DNA of 64,000 bases, taken from Arthrobacter sp. 131MFCol6.1. GTDB lineage: Bacteria; Actinomycetota; Actinomycetes; Actinomycetales; Micrococcaceae. Both the position numbers and the translations under genes were made by a program. The stretch lies in the NCBI RefSeq assembly GCF_000374925.1, contig NZ_KB895549.1:82434-146433 (forward strand). Reading direction: 5' to 3'. A model generated the notes under the pieces. That model was not told the origin of the DNA, did no database searches, and saw nothing but the letters and a program-made list of their open reading frames with translations. Below are positions 1 to 8,678 of this stretch, piece after piece. Every line of letters begins with the position of its first letter. The first letter of the stretch is position 1.

Positions 1-1077
1 CGGGCCACCTATGCGTCCATCGAGAACGTCTCGAACGTCGAGGCGCTCAAGGAAGACATCGCCGAGCTCAGCGAGCGGGCCGGTGAACCCAATCTGTGGG
101 ACGACCCCGCCGCCGCCCAGGTCATCACCTCGAAGCTCTCGCACAAGCAGACCGAGCTCGAACGGCTCAACAAGCTCGTGGCCAGGATCGACGACCTCGA
201 GGTCCTCGTGGAACTCGGCCAGGACGAGGACGACGCCGACTCCATGGGCGAGGCCGCCGCGGAACTCGAATCGGTCCGCAAGGCGCTGGCCGACCTCGAA
301 GTCGTCACCCTGCTCTCCGGCGAATTCGACGAACGCGAAGCCGTGGTGACCATCCGCGCCGGCGCCGGTGGCGTGGACGCGGCGGACTTCGCCGAAATGC
401 TGCTGCGCATGTACCTGCGCTGGGCCGAACGCCACGGCTACCCGACCACCATCATGGACACCTCCTACGCCGAAGAAGCCGGGCTGAAGTCCGCCACGTT
501 CGAGGTCAAGGCGCCGTATGCCTTCGGCACGCTGAGCGTCGAGGCCGGCACCCACCGCCTGGTCCGGATCAGCCCCTTCGACAACCAGGGCCGCCGCCAG
601 ACCTCCTTCGCGGCCGTGGAAGTGATCCCGCTGATCGAGCAGACGGACTCCATCGACATTCCGGACAACGAGATCCGCGTGGACGTCTTCCGCTCCTCCG
701 GCCCCGGCGGCCAGTCGGTCAACACCACCGACTCCGCGGTGCGCCTGACCCACATCCCCACCGGCACCGTGGTGTCCATGCAGAACGAGAAATCGCAGCT
801 GCAGAACCGCGCCGCCGCCCTGCGGGTGCTGCAGTCCCGCCTGCTGCTGCTAAAGAAGGAACAGGAGGACGCCGAGAAGAAGGCGTTCGCCGGCGACGTC
901 AAGGCCTCCTGGGGCGACCAGATGCGCTCCTACGTCCTGAACCCGTACCAGATGGTCAAGGACCTCCGCACCGAGCACGAGGTCGGCAACACCTCGGCCG
1001 TGTTCGACGGCGAAATCGACGACTTCATCGACGCCGGGATCCGCTGGCGGACGGACAACCGTAACGCCGAGAAGTAG
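1..1077 (+). CDS. prfB: Peptide chain release factor 2 (5' end outside window)
   Basis: RF2 reads UGA and UAA stop codons in the ribosomal A site and triggers peptidyl-tRNA hydrolysis. The frame is open from base 1, so only a short N-terminal stretch (perhaps about 14 codons by comparison with family length) is missing. The SPF stop-codon recognition tripeptide is present in [12 protein letters not shown], and the catalytic GGQ loop in SGPGGQSVN. The region aligned with the E. coli programmed frameshift (around codon 25) is continuously open here, so no autoregulatory +1 shift is visible in what can be seen. ftsE follows after about 190 nt, the usual actinobacterial order. Confidence 0.97.
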   Translation, partial: RATYASIENVSNVEALKEDIAELSERAGEPNLWDDPAAAQVITSKLSHKQTELERLNKLVARIDDLEVLVELGQDEDDADSMGEAAAELESVRKALADLEVVTLLSGEFDEREAVVTIRAGAGGVDAADFAEMLLRMYLRWAERHGYPTTIMDTSYAEEAGLKSATFEVKAPYAFGTLSVEAGTHRLVRISPFDNQGRRQTSFAAVEVIPLIEQTDSIDIPDNEIRVDVFRSSGPGGQSVNTTDSAVRLTHIPTGTVVSMQNEKSQLQNRAAALRVLQSRLLLLKKEQEDAEKKAFAGDVKASWGDQMRSYVLNPYQMVKDLRTEHEVGNTSAVFDGEIDDFIDAGIRWRTDNRNAEK

Positions 1078-1270
1078 GCCCGGAGCCCGGCTGGGAGCCT
1101 CCACTGGGAGGTCCCTGACAATCGCGCGACACACCCCGCCGTTCCGGCCGATCCGCCGTTACCCGTGCGTATAGTCGAGGGGCCGGAGCTCTACTTCCCC
1201 CAAACGAAAGCCCTTGCGCCGGCAGCAGAACCGGGCCCCCGCGGCCTCGTCCTGCAGGGTACTAAGGGCC

Positions 1271-2092
1271 ATGATCCGTTTCGAAAATGTCACCAAGGTC
1301 TATGACCAGAAGGCGCGGCCGGCGCTGGATTCGATCAACCTTGAGATCGACCGTGGCGAATTCGCCTTCCTCGTCGGAGCTTCCGGCTCCGGCAAATCGA
1401 CCTTCCTACGCCTGGTCCTCAAAGAGGACCGCGCCTCCTCCGGCGCCGTCTACGTCGCCGGCCAGAACGTCGCCAACATCTCCAGCTGGCGGGTACCGCG
1501 CCTGCGCCGGGGAATCGGCGTCGTCTTCCAGGACTTCCGCCTGCTGCCGCAGAAGACCGTCTTCGCCAACGTCGCCTTCGCCATGCAGGTCATCGGCAAG
1601 AGCCGCAGCGTCATCCGCGACACCGTCCCCGAGGTCCTGAAGACCGTCGGTCTGGAAGGCAAGGAAAACCGTCTCCCGCACGAGCTCTCCGGCGGCGAGC
1701 AGCAGCGCGTGGCGATCGCCCGCGCCGTCGTGAACCGCCCCGGCATCCTGCTGGCCGACGAGCCGACCGGAAACCTGGACCCCACCACCTCGATGGGCAT
1801 CATGGGCGTGCTGGACAAGATCAACCAGAACGGCACCACCGTGGTGATGGCCACGCACGACGACGACATCGTCAACGAAATGCGCAAACGGGTGGTGGAA
1901 CTGAAGAACGGGGTCGTGATCCGCGACGAGGCCAAGGCCCTCTACACCTCCATGATTCCCGTCGTGGGCCAGTCGCGCCGCCTGCGCGACGCCAGCGGAC
2001 GGGACGAACAGCCGCAAGTTATCCTGCCCCGGGCAGGGTCACGCGCCGAAGCCCGCGCCGAACTCCGCACCGCAGGGGAGGGCCAGGCGTGA
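1271..2092 (+). CDS. ftsE: Cell division ATP-binding protein FtsE
   Basis: ABC ATPase that works with FtsX at the divisome to activate peptidoglycan hydrolases. Motifs in order: Walker [11 protein letters not shown]-loop in VFQDFRLL, signature LSGGEQQR, Walker [10 protein letters not shown]-loop ATHD. The ATG at 1271 ([12 protein letters not shown]) is preferred over an in-frame upstream start because it matches the family N-terminus and has AAGGG just ahead. The protein is 273 aa, with a C-terminal tail of about 45 residues beyond the ATPase fold, as often seen in actinobacteria. Its TGA overlaps the ftsX GTG, indicating translational coupling. Confidence 0.96.
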   Translation: MIRFENVTKVYDQKARPALDSINLEIDRGEFAFLVGASGSGKSTFLRLVLKEDRASSGAVYVAGQNVANISSWRVPRLRRGIGVVFQDFRLLPQKTVFANVAFAMQVIGKSRSVIRDTVPEVLKTVGLEGKENRLPHELSGGEQQRVAIARAVVNRPGILLADEPTGNLDPTTSMGIMGVLDKINQNGTTVVMATHDDDIVNEMRKRVVELKNGVVIRDEAKALYTSMIPVVGQSRRLRDASGRDEQPQVILPRAGSRAEARAELRTAGEGQA

Positions 2093-3003
2093 GGCTTGCA
2101 TTCGTCCTGGGCGAGATCGGCAGCGGCCTGCGCCGCAACCTGTCCATGGTGATCTCCGTGATCCTGGTGACTTTCGTGTCGCTGACCTTCGTCGGCGCCG
2201 CCGGCATGCTGCAGCTGCAGATCAACCAGATGAAGGGCTACTGGTACGACAAAGTCCAGGTGGCCATCTTCCTCTGCAGTGACGGTTCGACGGCGCCCGG
2301 CTGCGCCACCGGGCCCGCGACGCCGGAGCAGGAGGACAACCTGCGCACGCTGCTGCAGTCTCCCGCGGTGGCGCAGTACGTCAACGACTTCCAGTACGAG
2401 TCCAAGGACGACGCCTACAAGCACTTCAAGGAACAGTTCTCCAATTCCCCGATCGTGGACTCCGTGACCCCGGACCAGCTGCCGGCGTCCTTCCGGATCA
2501 ACATGAAGGACCCGGAGAAGTACGAGATCATTTCCGAGACCTTCTCCTCCCAGGCCGGCGTGGAGACCGTGATCGACCAGCGGCAGCTGCTGGAGCGGCT
2601 GTTCTCGGCCATGAACGCGGCGTCGCTGGTGGCCGTGAGCATCGCCGGCGTCATGATCATTTGCGCCATCCTGCTGATCGCGACCACCATCCGGCTCTCC
2701 GCGTTCAGCCGCCGCCGGGAAACAGGCATCATGCGCCTGGTGGGCGCGTCCAAGATGGTCATCCAGCTGCCGTTCATCCTCGAAGGCGTCATCGCCGCGG
2801 TGATCGGTGCGGCCCTGGCCTCCGGCACCCTGTGGGCCGTGGCCCACTTCTTCCTCGAGGGCGTGATGTCCAAGCAGTATCCGGACACCGCGTTCATCTC
2901 GCCCGGGCAGACGCTGATCCTGGTGCCTGCCCTGATTGGCCTGGGCGTCGTCCTGGCCGGAATTTCCTCCCTGCTGACCCTCCGCCGGTACTTGCGGGTC
3001 TAG
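2089..3003 (+). CDS. ftsX: Cell division permease FtsX
   Basis: Membrane partner of FtsE; it passes ATPase-driven conformational change to extracellular cell-wall hydrolases. The 304-aa sequence has the FtsX arrangement: an N-terminal membrane segment ([16 protein letters not shown]), a large extracellular domain with a CSDGS...GCAT cysteine pair, then three C-terminal membrane segments. The GTG start lies inside the ftsE stop (GTGA overlap), so the two are co-translated. The M23 peptidase follows 26 nt downstream and is the probable extracellular target or partner. Confidence 0.96.
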   Translation: MRLAFVLGEIGSGLRRNLSMVISVILVTFVSLTFVGAAGMLQLQINQMKGYWYDKVQVAIFLCSDGSTAPGCATGPATPEQEDNLRTLLQSPAVAQYVNDFQYESKDDAYKHFKEQFSNSPIVDSVTPDQLPASFRINMKDPEKYEIISETFSSQAGVETVIDQRQLLERLFSAMNAASLVAVSIAGVMIICAILLIATTIRLSAFSRRRETGIMRLVGASKMVIQLPFILEGVIAAVIGAALASGTLWAVAHFFLEGVMSKQYPDTAFISPGQTLILVPALIGLGVVLAGISSLLTLRRYLRV

Positions 3004-3029
3004 CTTTGCGCAACGAAAAGGGAATGCTT

Positions 3030-4433
3030 ATGACACCGATGGCCCGCCGCCCCTTCCGGCAGTCCCTCCGGCACCGCCTGGTGGGAAGCCGCAGCCGGAT
3101 GATCAGCGCCACCCTGGCGCTGGTCCTGGCCGGGACCATGGGGGCCTCGGGTCCGGCGGCATTCGCCGACGACCTCGAGGACCAGCAGGCCGCGCTGCGC
3201 GAGGAGGCCGCACGGGTCCAGCACTCCCTCGAATTCGTGGACGGCCGGATCGCCCAGGCCGCGGCAGACCTGGTCCTGTACCAGGGCCAGCTCCCCGGCG
3301 CCCAGCAGGCCCTCACGGACGCCCAGGGCCGCGTGGCCGGCGCGGTCCAGGAAGTGCAGGCCCTCGCGGCCCGCGTGGACCTGGCACAGCAGAACAAGGC
3401 AAAAATCACGCAGCAGCTGGAAGCGGACAAGCAGAAGATCGCGGACACCCGGAAACTGATCGGACAGATCGCCACGCAGGCCTACAAGTCCGGCGGCGTC
3501 CCGTCCAACCTGTCCCTGTTCTTCGGATCGAACCAGGGCAGCAGCCTCACGGACACCATCGACCTCGCGGACCAGGCCCTGCGCAGCCAGAACTCAGCAA
3601 TGGACAAGCTCACCCAGCAGAGCGCCACCAATGTCAACGCGCAGGCCCGGCTGGCCGCCGTCGAGGCTGAAATCACCGACCTCAAGGCCAAGGCCGACGC
3701 CGCGCTGGCCCGGGAAAAGGCCGCCCGGGACGAGGCCGCAGCCAAGAAGGCCGCCGTGGACAAGCTGATCGCCGACACCACCCGGCTCGACGCCCAACTC
3801 CAGGCCGCCAAGCCCGGCATCCAGAACCAGCTCGCCCAGGTCAAGGCCCAGCAGGACGCCGTCGCCGCCGAAATCGCCGAACGCGACCGAAAGCTGCGGG
3901 AGGCCTGGGAAGCCGAGCAGCGGCGCATTGCCGAGGCCGCGGCGGCCGCCGCCCGGGCCCAGGGCCAGGCCGTCCAGCCGTATGTCCCGCCGGCCCAGGG
4001 CTCACCGTCGGCCTTCGGGCTGCAGCACCCGTTCCCCGGCAATATTCCGATCACCTCCGGGTTCGGCTGGCGTGCGACGCCGCCGGGCACCATCGACTTC
4101 TACGGCCAGGGCGGCTACATGCACACCGGCATCGACTTCGGCGCCGCCTGCGGCACCCCGGTCTACGCCGCGGCCGCCGGGACCGTCTTCTCGGCCGGCT
4201 GGGCCAACGACGGCGGCGGCAACAACGTGAAAATCTCCCACGGGGTGGTCCAAGGCAACTCGCTGACCACGATTTACTACCACAACACTTCCGTGGCGGT
4301 CTCGGTCGGCCAGCACGTCAACCGGGGGCAGCTGATCGCCTATTCAGGCACCACCGGCAACTCCACCGGCTGCCACTCGCACTTCGAGACCTGGCTCAAC
4401 GGACGGGCTGTGGACCCGATGAACCTGCTGTAG
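3030..4433 (+). CDS. Secreted coiled-coil M23 (LytM) peptidase
   Basis: Predicted peptidoglycan endopeptidase, or FtsEX-dependent hydrolase/activator, acting outside the membrane. A signal peptide (basic start, then ISATLALVLAGTMGAS, cleavage probably after AFA) is followed by about 240 residues of alanine-, glutamine- and lysine-rich coiled coil and a C-terminal LytM domain. The zinc ligands are intact: HTGIDF (HxxxD) and HSHFE (HxH). The ATG at 3030 is chosen because AAGGGA lies at good spacing; ATGs at 3024 and 3039 are possible. An EnvC/LytM layout directly downstream of ftsEX strongly suggests a role in septal wall splitting. Length is 467 aa. Confidence 0.92.
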   Translation: MTPMARRPFRQSLRHRLVGSRSRMISATLALVLAGTMGASGPAAFADDLEDQQAALREEAARVQHSLEFVDGRIAQAAADLVLYQGQLPGAQQALTDAQGRVAGAVQEVQALAARVDLAQQNKAKITQQLEADKQKIADTRKLIGQIATQAYKSGGVPSNLSLFFGSNQGSSLTDTIDLADQALRSQNSAMDKLTQQSATNVNAQARLAAVEAEITDLKAKADAALAREKAARDEAAAKKAAVDKLIADTTRLDAQLQAAKPGIQNQLAQVKAQQDAVAAEIAERDRKLREAWEAEQRRIAEAAAAAARAQGQAVQPYVPPAQGSPSAFGLQHPFPGNIPITSGFGWRATPPGTIDFYGQGGYMHTGIDFGAACGTPVYAAAAGTVFSAGWANDGGGNNVKISHGVVQGNSLTTIYYHNTSVAVSVGQHVNRGQLIAYSGTTGNSTGCHSHFETWLNGRAVDPMNLL

Positions 4434-4546
4434 TCCGCACGGGGCATCCGGCGGGCCATCCGCTGAGGCGGGCGCCCTGCCGTAAACTGGAAAGACTCCG
4501 CACCACTTGGCCGGAGTGAACCACCAACAAACCGAGGAGTCCTACC

Positions 4547-5017
4547 GTGCCCAAAGAAAGTGGCCGTAAGGTAGTGGCCACCAACCGCAAGGCCCGGCAC
4601 GACTACCACGTCCTTGACACCTATGAAGCCGGCATCGCGCTGATGGGCACGGAAGTGAAGTCCCTGCGCGAGGGCCATGCCTCGATGGTGGACGGCTTCT
4701 GCACGTTCTACAACGACGAGCTGTGGATGGAGGGCATCCACATCCCTGAGTATCACCAGGGGAGCTGGACGAACCACGCCGCGCGCCGCCGCCGCAAGCT
4801 GCTGCTGCACCGCGAAGAGCTCACGAAGATCTCGCACAAGATCCGCGAGTCGGGTTTCACGATCGTGCCGCTGCAGCTGTACTTCGTGGACGGCCGCGCG
4901 AAGGTCGAAATCGGCGTCGCCCGCGGCAAGAAGGAATACGACAAGCGCCAGACGCTGCGCGAACAGCAGGACAAGCGCGAGGCCCAGCGCGTCATGCGCG
5001 AACGCAACCGCCGCTAG
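4547..5017 (+). CDS. smpB: SsrA-binding protein SmpB
   Basis: SmpB binds tmRNA and delivers it to stalled ribosomes for trans-translation. The 156-aa protein has the family signature stretches NRKARHDYHVLDTYEAGI and GTEVKSLREG, and the basic C-terminal tail (KREAQRVMRERNRR) that occupies the empty mRNA channel. GTG start at 4547 with GAGGAG upstream. Its RNA partner ssrA begins about 110 nt downstream on the same strand. Confidence 0.98.
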   Translation: MPKESGRKVVATNRKARHDYHVLDTYEAGIALMGTEVKSLREGHASMVDGFCTFYNDELWMEGIHIPEYHQGSWTNHAARRRRKLLLHREELTKISHKIRESGFTIVPLQLYFVDGRAKVEIGVARGKKEYDKRQTLREQQDKREAQRVMRERNRR

Positions 5018-5128
5018 CGCGCCGCAGGCTGTCACCGCCCCCGGGAATGTTTCCCGGAGACGGTGCGTTATCATTAGTAGTCCGGGAAGGATTCGAAAGT
5101 GTCCGGTCCGGGTTTGATAAAAAAATAC

Positions 5129-5494
5129 GGGGATGATCGGTTTCGACGATGTTAGTCGCGACAGGTGAAGCGGGCCGAGGATGCAGAATTATCTCGTAAA
5201 CGCTGTCTGCAAACCAATAAGTGCCGAATCAAAACGCACTGACTTCGCTCTCGCTGCCTAAGCAGTAAGACAGTCCGTCAGCCCGAGGTTGCTATTGCCC
5301 CGGATCCTGGCGTCATTTAGATAGCCACTGCTGTTTACCTCCGTCATCGGGGTAAACGGGACTCTTAGATGACTGGGCCCGGATCAGCCAGCTGTTTGCA
5401 GCATGGCTGGGGCCGAGAAAATCCAACGCAAACTGCGCCCGGAGAAGCCCTGACAACACGACATCGGACGGGGGTTCAATTCCCCCCATCTCCA
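5129..5494 (+). ncRNA. ssrA: Transfer-messenger RNA (tmRNA)
   Basis: tmRNA rescues stalled ribosomes. The 5' end GGGGATG pairs with CATCTCC at 5487-5493 to form the tRNA-like acceptor stem, and the T-arm GGGGG-TTCAATT-CCCCC is at 5470-5486. The tag frame starts at the resume codon GCC (5223), preceded by TAAGT, and runs to TAA at 5259-5261, giving AESKRTDFALAA with the usual LAA degron. After the discriminator A (5494) the genome reads CAT, not CCA, so the mature end must be added after transcription. This is exactly where the genomic island joins. Confidence 0.97.
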
Positions 5495-5497
5495 CAT
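5490..5497. repeat. Left attachment-site core (attL candidate)
   Basis: CTCCACAT overlaps the last acceptor-stem bases of ssrA and is repeated exactly at 33236-33243. The pair brackets the whole block of recombinase and cargo genes. An 8-bp match alone is weak, but its position at the tmRNA end and the nearby terminal inverted repeats support it. Confidence 0.55.
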
Positions 5498-5510
5498 GTG
5501 CAATCTATTT

Positions 5511-5520
5511 TGTGTCTCAT
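5511..5520 (+). repeat. Left terminal inverted repeat of island
   Basis: TGTGTCTCAT, 13 nt inside the left core repeat; its exact reverse complement lies at 33209-33218, 17 nt inside the right core repeat. It may be a recombinase-binding arm. Confidence 0.5.
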
Positions 5521-5606
5521 GACGTTTGGTCAGGATGTCACGGACGGAAGAGATTGCGAGTATCACTCGGAGACAATGCGACATCGTCTCCGCCCCCGTA
5601 TCTTGA

Positions 5607-5635
5607 TGGAGGCCTCTCAGACCGAGAGGCCTCCA
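5607..5635 (+). terminator. Hairpin terminator between ssrA and the recombinase operon
   Basis: A perfect 12-bp stem (TGGAGGCCTCTC / GAGAGGCCTCCA) with a 5-nt loop is followed by TTCTT. It lies inside the island edge and could both end ssrA transcription and insulate the first recombinase gene. Confidence 0.65.
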
Positions 5636-5655
5636 TTCTTGGTTAAGAGGCTTCA

Positions 5656-7044
5656 TTGCATATCGGTATAGTCGACCGTCAGACGGGCGCAACTGTCGAG
5701 CTACCTCGAGGTGGGTCAGTCGAGTGGCCAGAAGTAGTCCGACTCTTCGATACCTCGGACGTCCCCGATGGCAGTCCGTTCCTCGTTCCAGAGGACGGCG
5801 ACATGGGCAGCGTCCGCTTCGTCAACGAGTATCTCCTAGAGGCAACCCGGCAGCACGCATATCGGTCTAACGGACTCTTGAAGCACCATGTGCCTGTCTT
5901 GCGGCGCCTGCTGATGTTTCTTCGCGAACACCAGGGGCTCGTCGATCTGACTGCAGCGACCCGCACAGATCTTGTTGCTTACAGGGACCATAGACGCCCA
6001 AGTCTTGCGCCGACGTCGTGGAATGGAGAACTGTCGATACTCGCGGGTTTCTATAGCTACGCGAAAGCCAGCGGCTGGATTGACTCAGATCCGGTGCCAC
6101 GGTGGGGCTCTCGCCAACGAAATACGCTCCGAGACCGTGTGAATGAGCATCGTCGAGAACGATTTCTCACCGAGGCGCAGAGCAGATTCTTCCTCGAAGT
6201 TGGCTTACGCGGAGATGCGCCAGCACCTTTGGAGCTCCGTCCCCGTCATGCAGAGAGAAATTATGCCATGGGCCTGTTGCTCGTCTCCACGGGACTCCGC
6301 AGACAAGAAGCAACGCTTCTCCTCGATTGCGAAGTGCCAACCTCTCCAACCATGCACCCAAGTGGTGTGCAGTCCTTCTTGCGGTTTGGCAAGGGAGGCC
6401 GTCCCCGAGCCGTCTGGGTAACGGAGGCGCTCGTAGACATCGTTGACCTCTACAGGGCTACAGATAGGAATAGGATCGTTCGACAAAGCCAGCAAACGCT
6501 CCGCCGGAGACGTCGGAACGGGGACTTGCTGGTCGTCGACGCTATCATTCCTACACGGCGAGGACACGACATTCGTGTCGGTAGCTTGGTCATGGGCATT
6601 GAGCGCTTCAGCGATGAGGATAGGGCTCGGGCGGTCATAGTCAGGCCTGACGGGATTATCGAACCGCTTACCTTGTTCGTCGTCGAGGGAGGCAGGCCCC
6701 CAGCACTTCGCACCGTCAACAACTTCTTCAACGAGGCCATGGAACGTGTCGCCAGCATTGATCACCCTGATCGGCCACCTGCCCATCTCGATGTGACGCC
6801 GCACGTTATGCGGCACACATTCGCTGTCAGAATGTTGGCCGCGCTGATGCGCCAAGGTCGGCAGACCGGCGGCGACCCATACCAGCTCCTTGCGTCGCCC
6901 ATAGTCGTGGTTCAGCAGCTCCTTGGGCATTCTGACGTGGAAACTACGCTGCGTTACCTGTACGCAGCGGAACGCTATACGGAGCAGCTCCCCGCAGCGC
7001 TTCGTCAATCTGTGGCTGCCTCCCTCGCATGGACTGTTGAATGA
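5656..7044 (+). CDS. Tyrosine recombinase 1 of trio (TnpA-like)
   Basis: Site-specific DNA recombinase of the lambda-integrase/XerCD fold. From the TTG start the catalytic set is complete: R215 (STGLRRQEA), K246 (GKGGRPR), H383 and R386 (TPHVMRHTFA), H425 (LLGHSDVETT) and Y434 or Y436. The N-terminal half has a SAM-like core-binding region. TTG at 5656 is the first start after an in-frame stop (5644); ATG at 5802 would cut part of the N-terminus. Its TGA overlaps the next ATG, so the three recombinases and the accessory gene form one operon. It is the only member with every catalytic residue. Confidence 0.88.
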   Translation: MHIGIVDRQTGATVELPRGGSVEWPEVVRLFDTSDVPDGSPFLVPEDGDMGSVRFVNEYLLEATRQHAYRSNGLLKHHVPVLRRLLMFLREHQGLVDLTAATRTDLVAYRDHRRPSLAPTSWNGELSILAGFYSYAKASGWIDSDPVPRWGSRQRNTLRDRVNEHRRERFLTEAQSRFFLEVGLRGDAPAPLELRPRHAERNYAMGLLLVSTGLRRQEATLLLDCEVPTSPTMHPSGVQSFLRFGKGGRPRAVWVTEALVDIVDLYRATDRNRIVRQSQQTLRRRRRNGDLLVVDAIIPTRRGHDIRVGSLVMGIERFSDEDRARAVIVRPDGIIEPLTLFVVEGGRPPALRTVNNFFNEAMERVASIDHPDRPPAHLDVTPHVMRHTFAVRMLAALMRQGRQTGGDPYQLLASPIVVVQQLLGHSDVETTLRYLYAAERYTEQLPAALRQSVAASLAWTVE

Positions 7045-8678
7045 CGAGGAGAATCCGTGCGGACCTCGACCTAAGCAGCGCCCGCTCCGTTGTCAGTTCC
7101 AGATATGGGCGAAGCTGGCTCACGAACATAGATCCGACCCGCTACGCAGTGCCCGTTCTCGTGTCAGAACTGGCCGACAAATGGGTGGAGGTTTCCTCAG
7201 AAATTCCTGGTAGTTCAGGGATGACACAGCAGGCGATCCTGCGGTTCAGCGAGCACGTCCAGGGACAGATGGATGTGGCTTCCCAACCTGACTTTCAACT
7301 CCATGATCTTAGAGTCAGACACCTTGATGCGTGGGAAATGTCGCTTTTGGAACACCAGCGACTCCATCCCACAGACAGCCCGTACCGCAAGGCTGTGCAA
7401 TTCTTCGCCCTCTTGCGCAGGATTGACGACGATGACAGCGGGCGGCTGCACGCCAAAGTTGTAGATCGTCTCGCTCGGCCCACCCGCCTCTCTCATATTC
7501 GGAAAGCGGGCCGTTCCGACTTTTCTGACGGAGAGCTCCGCCGGCTCCGCAGTGCCGCGCACCGGTTGGTATTTCGCGCCAACGTCGATACTCAGGAAGG
7601 AGCTTCCGTACCTACAAGAGATGTCTTAGTGGCGCTGTTTATCCTGCTAGCTCTCGCAACCGGTGAGCCTCCCGAAGTTCTCCGTCAGCTGACCTATGAC
7701 GACATCGTGGCAAGCGCGGCCCCCGGTCACGGTGTCCCGCGAAGCGCATCCCTCGAGCGGCTGGTTCGGTCGGACATCGTGGACTCAGTATGTATCACTT
7801 ACACGAAATCGCGTTCCGGACTGAAATATGACGAGGTTTACAATCGAAAGCTTCATCGCGCCCTGCATCATGCAGTCAGGGGAGTTGTCATGATTACTGC
7901 CGCTGCCAGGCAGCAGACGAATGAAAGGTCGCTGTGGTTAGTGGAGTCCAAGGGTGAAGTTAATCAGGTCAACTGGGCAAATGTCAGCTTTCGCCAATGG
8001 TGCGACAGTTACGTGCATGGAGAGCGAATCGAAGGAAAGGCACAGTTCTCGCGGCTTCGGAAGTCGGTGGTGCGCCGAGAGTTGGTCGTGTCGCCCACGC
8101 GCTATTTGCGCGACGGGCGCAGGCACACTTCACGAACGCTGCTCGCACACTATACGAACAGCTCGACGCTGCGAGCCCACGCCGGAACTCTGCTGGTTGG
8201 TACAATCGAAGGCCTTTTTGCTGGCGCCATCGGGCCCACCGTCATCACGCCGGAAGCTGAGGAGATCCTTCGCGATTCGGTCGGCGCTTCACATCGTCTC
8301 ACTCCCACTGATCCGCGCGTCGACCTATCCTCCGCCCACAAGGGTGGCCTGGCGGATTGCATGGACCCTCTCGACTCACCGCATGCGCCAGAAGGATCGG
8401 TCTGCCCGGTGGCGCTGGCCGGCCAATGCTTTACCTGTCCGAACGCCGTGATTACGCAGGAGCACCTGCCGGCACTGGTCGAGATGAGTCGGATCTCAGC
8501 CCCTGAATCATCTACGGACGCCGCGCTCTGGCGGGAAGTCTGGGAACCAACGTATAGATCAACAACCTCAATTCTCAAACTTTTCCCGGCGAACAAGGTC
8601 CGCGAAGCATCGGACCGGGGGCAGGCCGTGCTTGTGGATCTCGGCATTAGAAATGGACCAAGGGGACTTGATGAGTAG
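7041..8678 (+). CDS. Tyrosine-recombinase-like protein 2 of trio, apparently inactive
   Basis: A 545-aa protein between two recombinases; the overlapping start (ATGA at 7041) indicates coupling. The integrase-like pattern is recognisable but eroded: ALATGEPPEVLRQL has Glu where the first catalytic Arg would be, and the region LLAHYTNSSTLRAHA keeps a His but no Tyr at the expected place. The C-terminus has Cys residues (SVCPVALAGQCFTCPNA followed by EHLPAL) like the zinc-type tails of Tn554 TnpB-family recombinases. It probably acts as a structural partner in a recombinase complex; this is an inference from residues seen by eye. Confidence 0.7.
   Translation: MTRRIRADLDLSSARSVVSSRYGRSWLTNIDPTRYAVPVLVSELADKWVEVSSEIPGSSGMTQQAILRFSEHVQGQMDVASQPDFQLHDLRVRHLDAWEMSLLEHQRLHPTDSPYRKAVQFFALLRRIDDDDSGRLHAKVVDRLARPTRLSHIRKAGRSDFSDGELRRLRSAAHRLVFRANVDTQEGASVPTRDVLVALFILLALATGEPPEVLRQLTYDDIVASAAPGHGVPRSASLERLVRSDIVDSVCITYTKSRSGLKYDEVYNRKLHRALHHAVRGVVMITAAARQQTNERSLWLVESKGEVNQVNWANVSFRQWCDSYVHGERIEGKAQFSRLRKSVVRRELVVSPTRYLRDGRRHTSRTLLAHYTNSSTLRAHAGTLLVGTIEGLFAGAIGPTVITPEAEEILRDSVGASHRLTPTDPRVDLSSAHKGGLADCMDPLDSPHAPEGSVCPVALAGQCFTCPNAVITQEHLPALVEMSRISAPESSTDAALWREVWEPTYRSTTSILKLFPANKVREASDRGQAVLVDLGIRNGPRGLDE

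Noticed and set aside
1942..2847. 301-codon minus-strand frame opposite ftsX
   Set aside because: Shadow of ftsX; no ribosome site or motif.
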